NCBI GenBank assembly: GCA_001618615.1
Contig: LKHB01000224.1
Coordinates: forward strand, 1-41,337
Reading direction: 5' to 3'
Source: Fermentibacter danicus
GTDB lineage: Bacteria; Fermentibacterota; Fermentibacteria; Fermentibacterales; Fermentibacteraceae
DNA: 41,337 nucleotides
Positions 40,294 through 41,337 of the stretch are shown here, in pieces; position 1 is the first letter of the stretch; every line of letters starts with the position of its first letter. The position numbers were made by a program, and so were the translations under genes. A model generated the notes under the pieces. That model did no database searches and was not told where the DNA came from. It was given only the letters and a program-made list of their open reading frames with translations.

Positions 40294-41210
40294 CCGGGGG
40301 GCAGACAGGGCCGGTTTTCCTCGGGACGGCCGCGTTCGCCGTCCCCATACTCGAAGCGCTGGCCGCGTCCCGCCACCGCCCGTCCCTCGTCGTGACCAGG
40401 ATCGACTCGAAGGCCGGGCGGGGGCTTCGGGAATCCATGACCCCAGTCGCCGAGGCGGCAGTGGCTCTCGGGCTGCCCGTGGTGAAGACGGCCCGGCCCT
40501 CTGGCCTGGACTGCATTCCGGAAGGCTGCAGACTGGCCGTGTCCGCGGCCTTCGGGCTGTGGCTCCCGGAGTCCTTCATCGGCCGCTTCGTCATGGGCGT
40601 GCTGAACGTCCACCCGTCCCTTCTCCCGCGCCTCAGAGGACCATGCCCGATCGAGAGGGCCATACTCGGAGGCGACCGTCGGACGGGCATCTCCTTCATG
40701 CTCACGGATTCCGGCTGGGATACCGGTCCCGTGGTCAGTGCCTTCCCGACCCCGATCCATCCCGGCGAGGACTCCGGAATGCTCTCCGCGAGGCTGGCCG
40801 GGCTCGCCGCACGGGAGATCGAAGGAGTCATCGACGGATATCTGTCCGGCCGGCTCGAGCCGGTTCCCCAGTCGGGCGGGGCGACCCGGGCGGAGAAGCT
40901 GACGGACGAGGAGGCCAGGCTCGACTGGAGCAGACCGGCGGATGAGCTTCTGAGGACCATCAGAGCCTTCGCGCCCTCGCCCGGCGCCAGGACCGTGTTC
41001 CGCGGAAGGCTTTTGAAAGTTCTGTCCGCTGCGGAATCGAACCGGAGCATTCCTCCGGGGACTCTTTCCCATTCCGACGGAATCCTGCTGGCAGGCTGCG
41101 GGCAGGGCTCCATCGAGCTGCTCAGGCTTCAGCCCGAATCCCGGAAGGCGATGGAGGCCCGCGCCTTTATCGCCGGCTACAGGCCTGCGCCCGGGGAGCC
41201 CCTTGGCTAG
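40290..41210 (+). CDS. fmt: Methionyl-tRNA formyltransferase
   Basis: 306 residues, normal length. It formylates the initiator Met-tRNA. The N-terminal hydrolase-like part has VFLGTAAFAVPILEAL, and the catalytic set is in LNVHPSLLPRLRGPCPIERAIL (the Asn and His) and DSGWDTGPV (the Asp). A C-terminal domain follows (KLTDEEARLDWSRPADELLRTIRAFAPSPGA, typical of Fmt). ATG 40290 overlaps the def stop as ATGA. The next reading frame starts inside its last codons. Confidence 0.95.
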   Translation: MTGGQTGPVFLGTAAFAVPILEALAASRHRPSLVVTRIDSKAGRGLRESMTPVAEAAVALGLPVVKTARPSGLDCIPEGCRLAVSAAFGLWLPESFIGRFVMGVLNVHPSLLPRLRGPCPIERAILGGDRRTGISFMLTDSGWDTGPVVSAFPTPIHPGEDSGMLSARLAGLAAREIEGVIDGYLSGRLEPVPQSGGATRAEKLTDEEARLDWSRPADELLRTIRAFAPSPGARTVFRGRLLKVLSAAESNRSIPPGTLSHSDGILLAGCGQGSIELLRLQPESRKAMEARAFIAGYRPAPGEPLG

Positions 41211-41337
41211 TTCCGTACTGCTGTTCAGAGCCGGGCTGCTTCTGGCATCCCTGCCGCCGGCCCTGGCGGGGCTTCTGTTGATGAAGGCCACCGGCGCGGC
41301 CGGCTGGGTCGTCCTGTCGGCCGCGGCCCTGCTGCTT
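41203..41337 (+). CDS. Start of a hydrophobic membrane protein, 3' partial
   Basis: 45 residues visible before the window ends. It starts at TTG 41203 with GGGGAG 4 bases upstream and an 8-base overlap with fmt. The sequence is hydrophobic (LLFRAGLLLASLPPALAGLLLM, then GWVVLSAAALLL), so probably a multi-pass membrane protein. No family can be assigned from this piece. Confidence 0.5.
   Translation, partial: MASSVLLFRAGLLLASLPPALAGLLLMKATGAAGWVVLSAAALLL

Noticed and set aside
1..41337. CRISPR arrays, tRNA or rRNA genes, insertion sequences, phage or defence genes
   Set aside because: No repeat-spacer pattern, cloverleaf-like sequence, transposase or integrase motif or inverted terminal repeat was seen; nearly all of the window is coding, and the largest gaps between genes are about 100 bases.

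Overview
The window is one tightly packed, high-GC bacterial chromosome segment carrying about 42 protein genes and no RNA genes, insertion sequences, phage genes or CRISPR arrays that I can see. The cell is Gram-negative: there are LolA and BamD homologues, several SurA/parvulin foldases, lipobox-bearing lipoproteins, and a type IV pilus with PilT. Arginine is written mostly as AGG, and roughly two in five genes start with GTG or TTG. Most neighbouring genes overlap by 4 to 40 bases, so translational coupling is the rule. The mix suggests an uncultured phylum near the FCB group (something like Fermentibacterota), but that assignment is a low-confidence inference.

Layout. 1-4920 (+): the end of a pilus gene set, with a large secreted beta-sandwich protein (5' end outside the window), two paralogous PilX-type proteins and one prepilin. 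4922-9102 (-): a degenerate HD-GYP membrane protein, an intact HD-GYP membrane protein and a secreted CAP-domain protein, read from a promoter that overlaps the divergent one. 9160-18046 (+): a B12-binding radical SAM protein, aroE, a HydE-like radical SAM protein, aroK, an HU-CBM48 fusion, ftsK, a lipoprotein, lolA and rimO. 18125-26574 (+): an unknown envelope protein, a TPR lipoprotein, bamD, nadD, pilT, an NfeD/slipin pair, dapA, dapB, the Memo and AMMECR1 genes and a coiled-coil lipoprotein, ending at a strong hairpin. 26684-27919 (-): tyrS. 28023-41337 (+): upp, an M23 peptidase, mfd, four consecutive SurA/parvulin-type foldases, an S4-domain gene, ftsEX, yajC, def, fmt and the start of a membrane protein.

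The genes combine envelope building (lipoprotein transport, outer-membrane protein folding and insertion, division), surface pili with a nearby cyclic-di-GMP hydrolase, and housekeeping (shikimate, lysine/DAP, NAD, translation start, transcription-coupled repair). The least ordinary items are the HU-CBM48 fusion, the run of four foldases, the intact/degenerate HD-GYP pair and the HydE-like gene inside the shikimate genes.

The sequence is a scaffold. Six 'nn' marks are assembly gaps, and at several of them protein-family comparison shows that much more than two bases are missing. The genes that look frameshifted there (dapA, ftsX, yajC/def, slipin) should be read as gapped, not broken.
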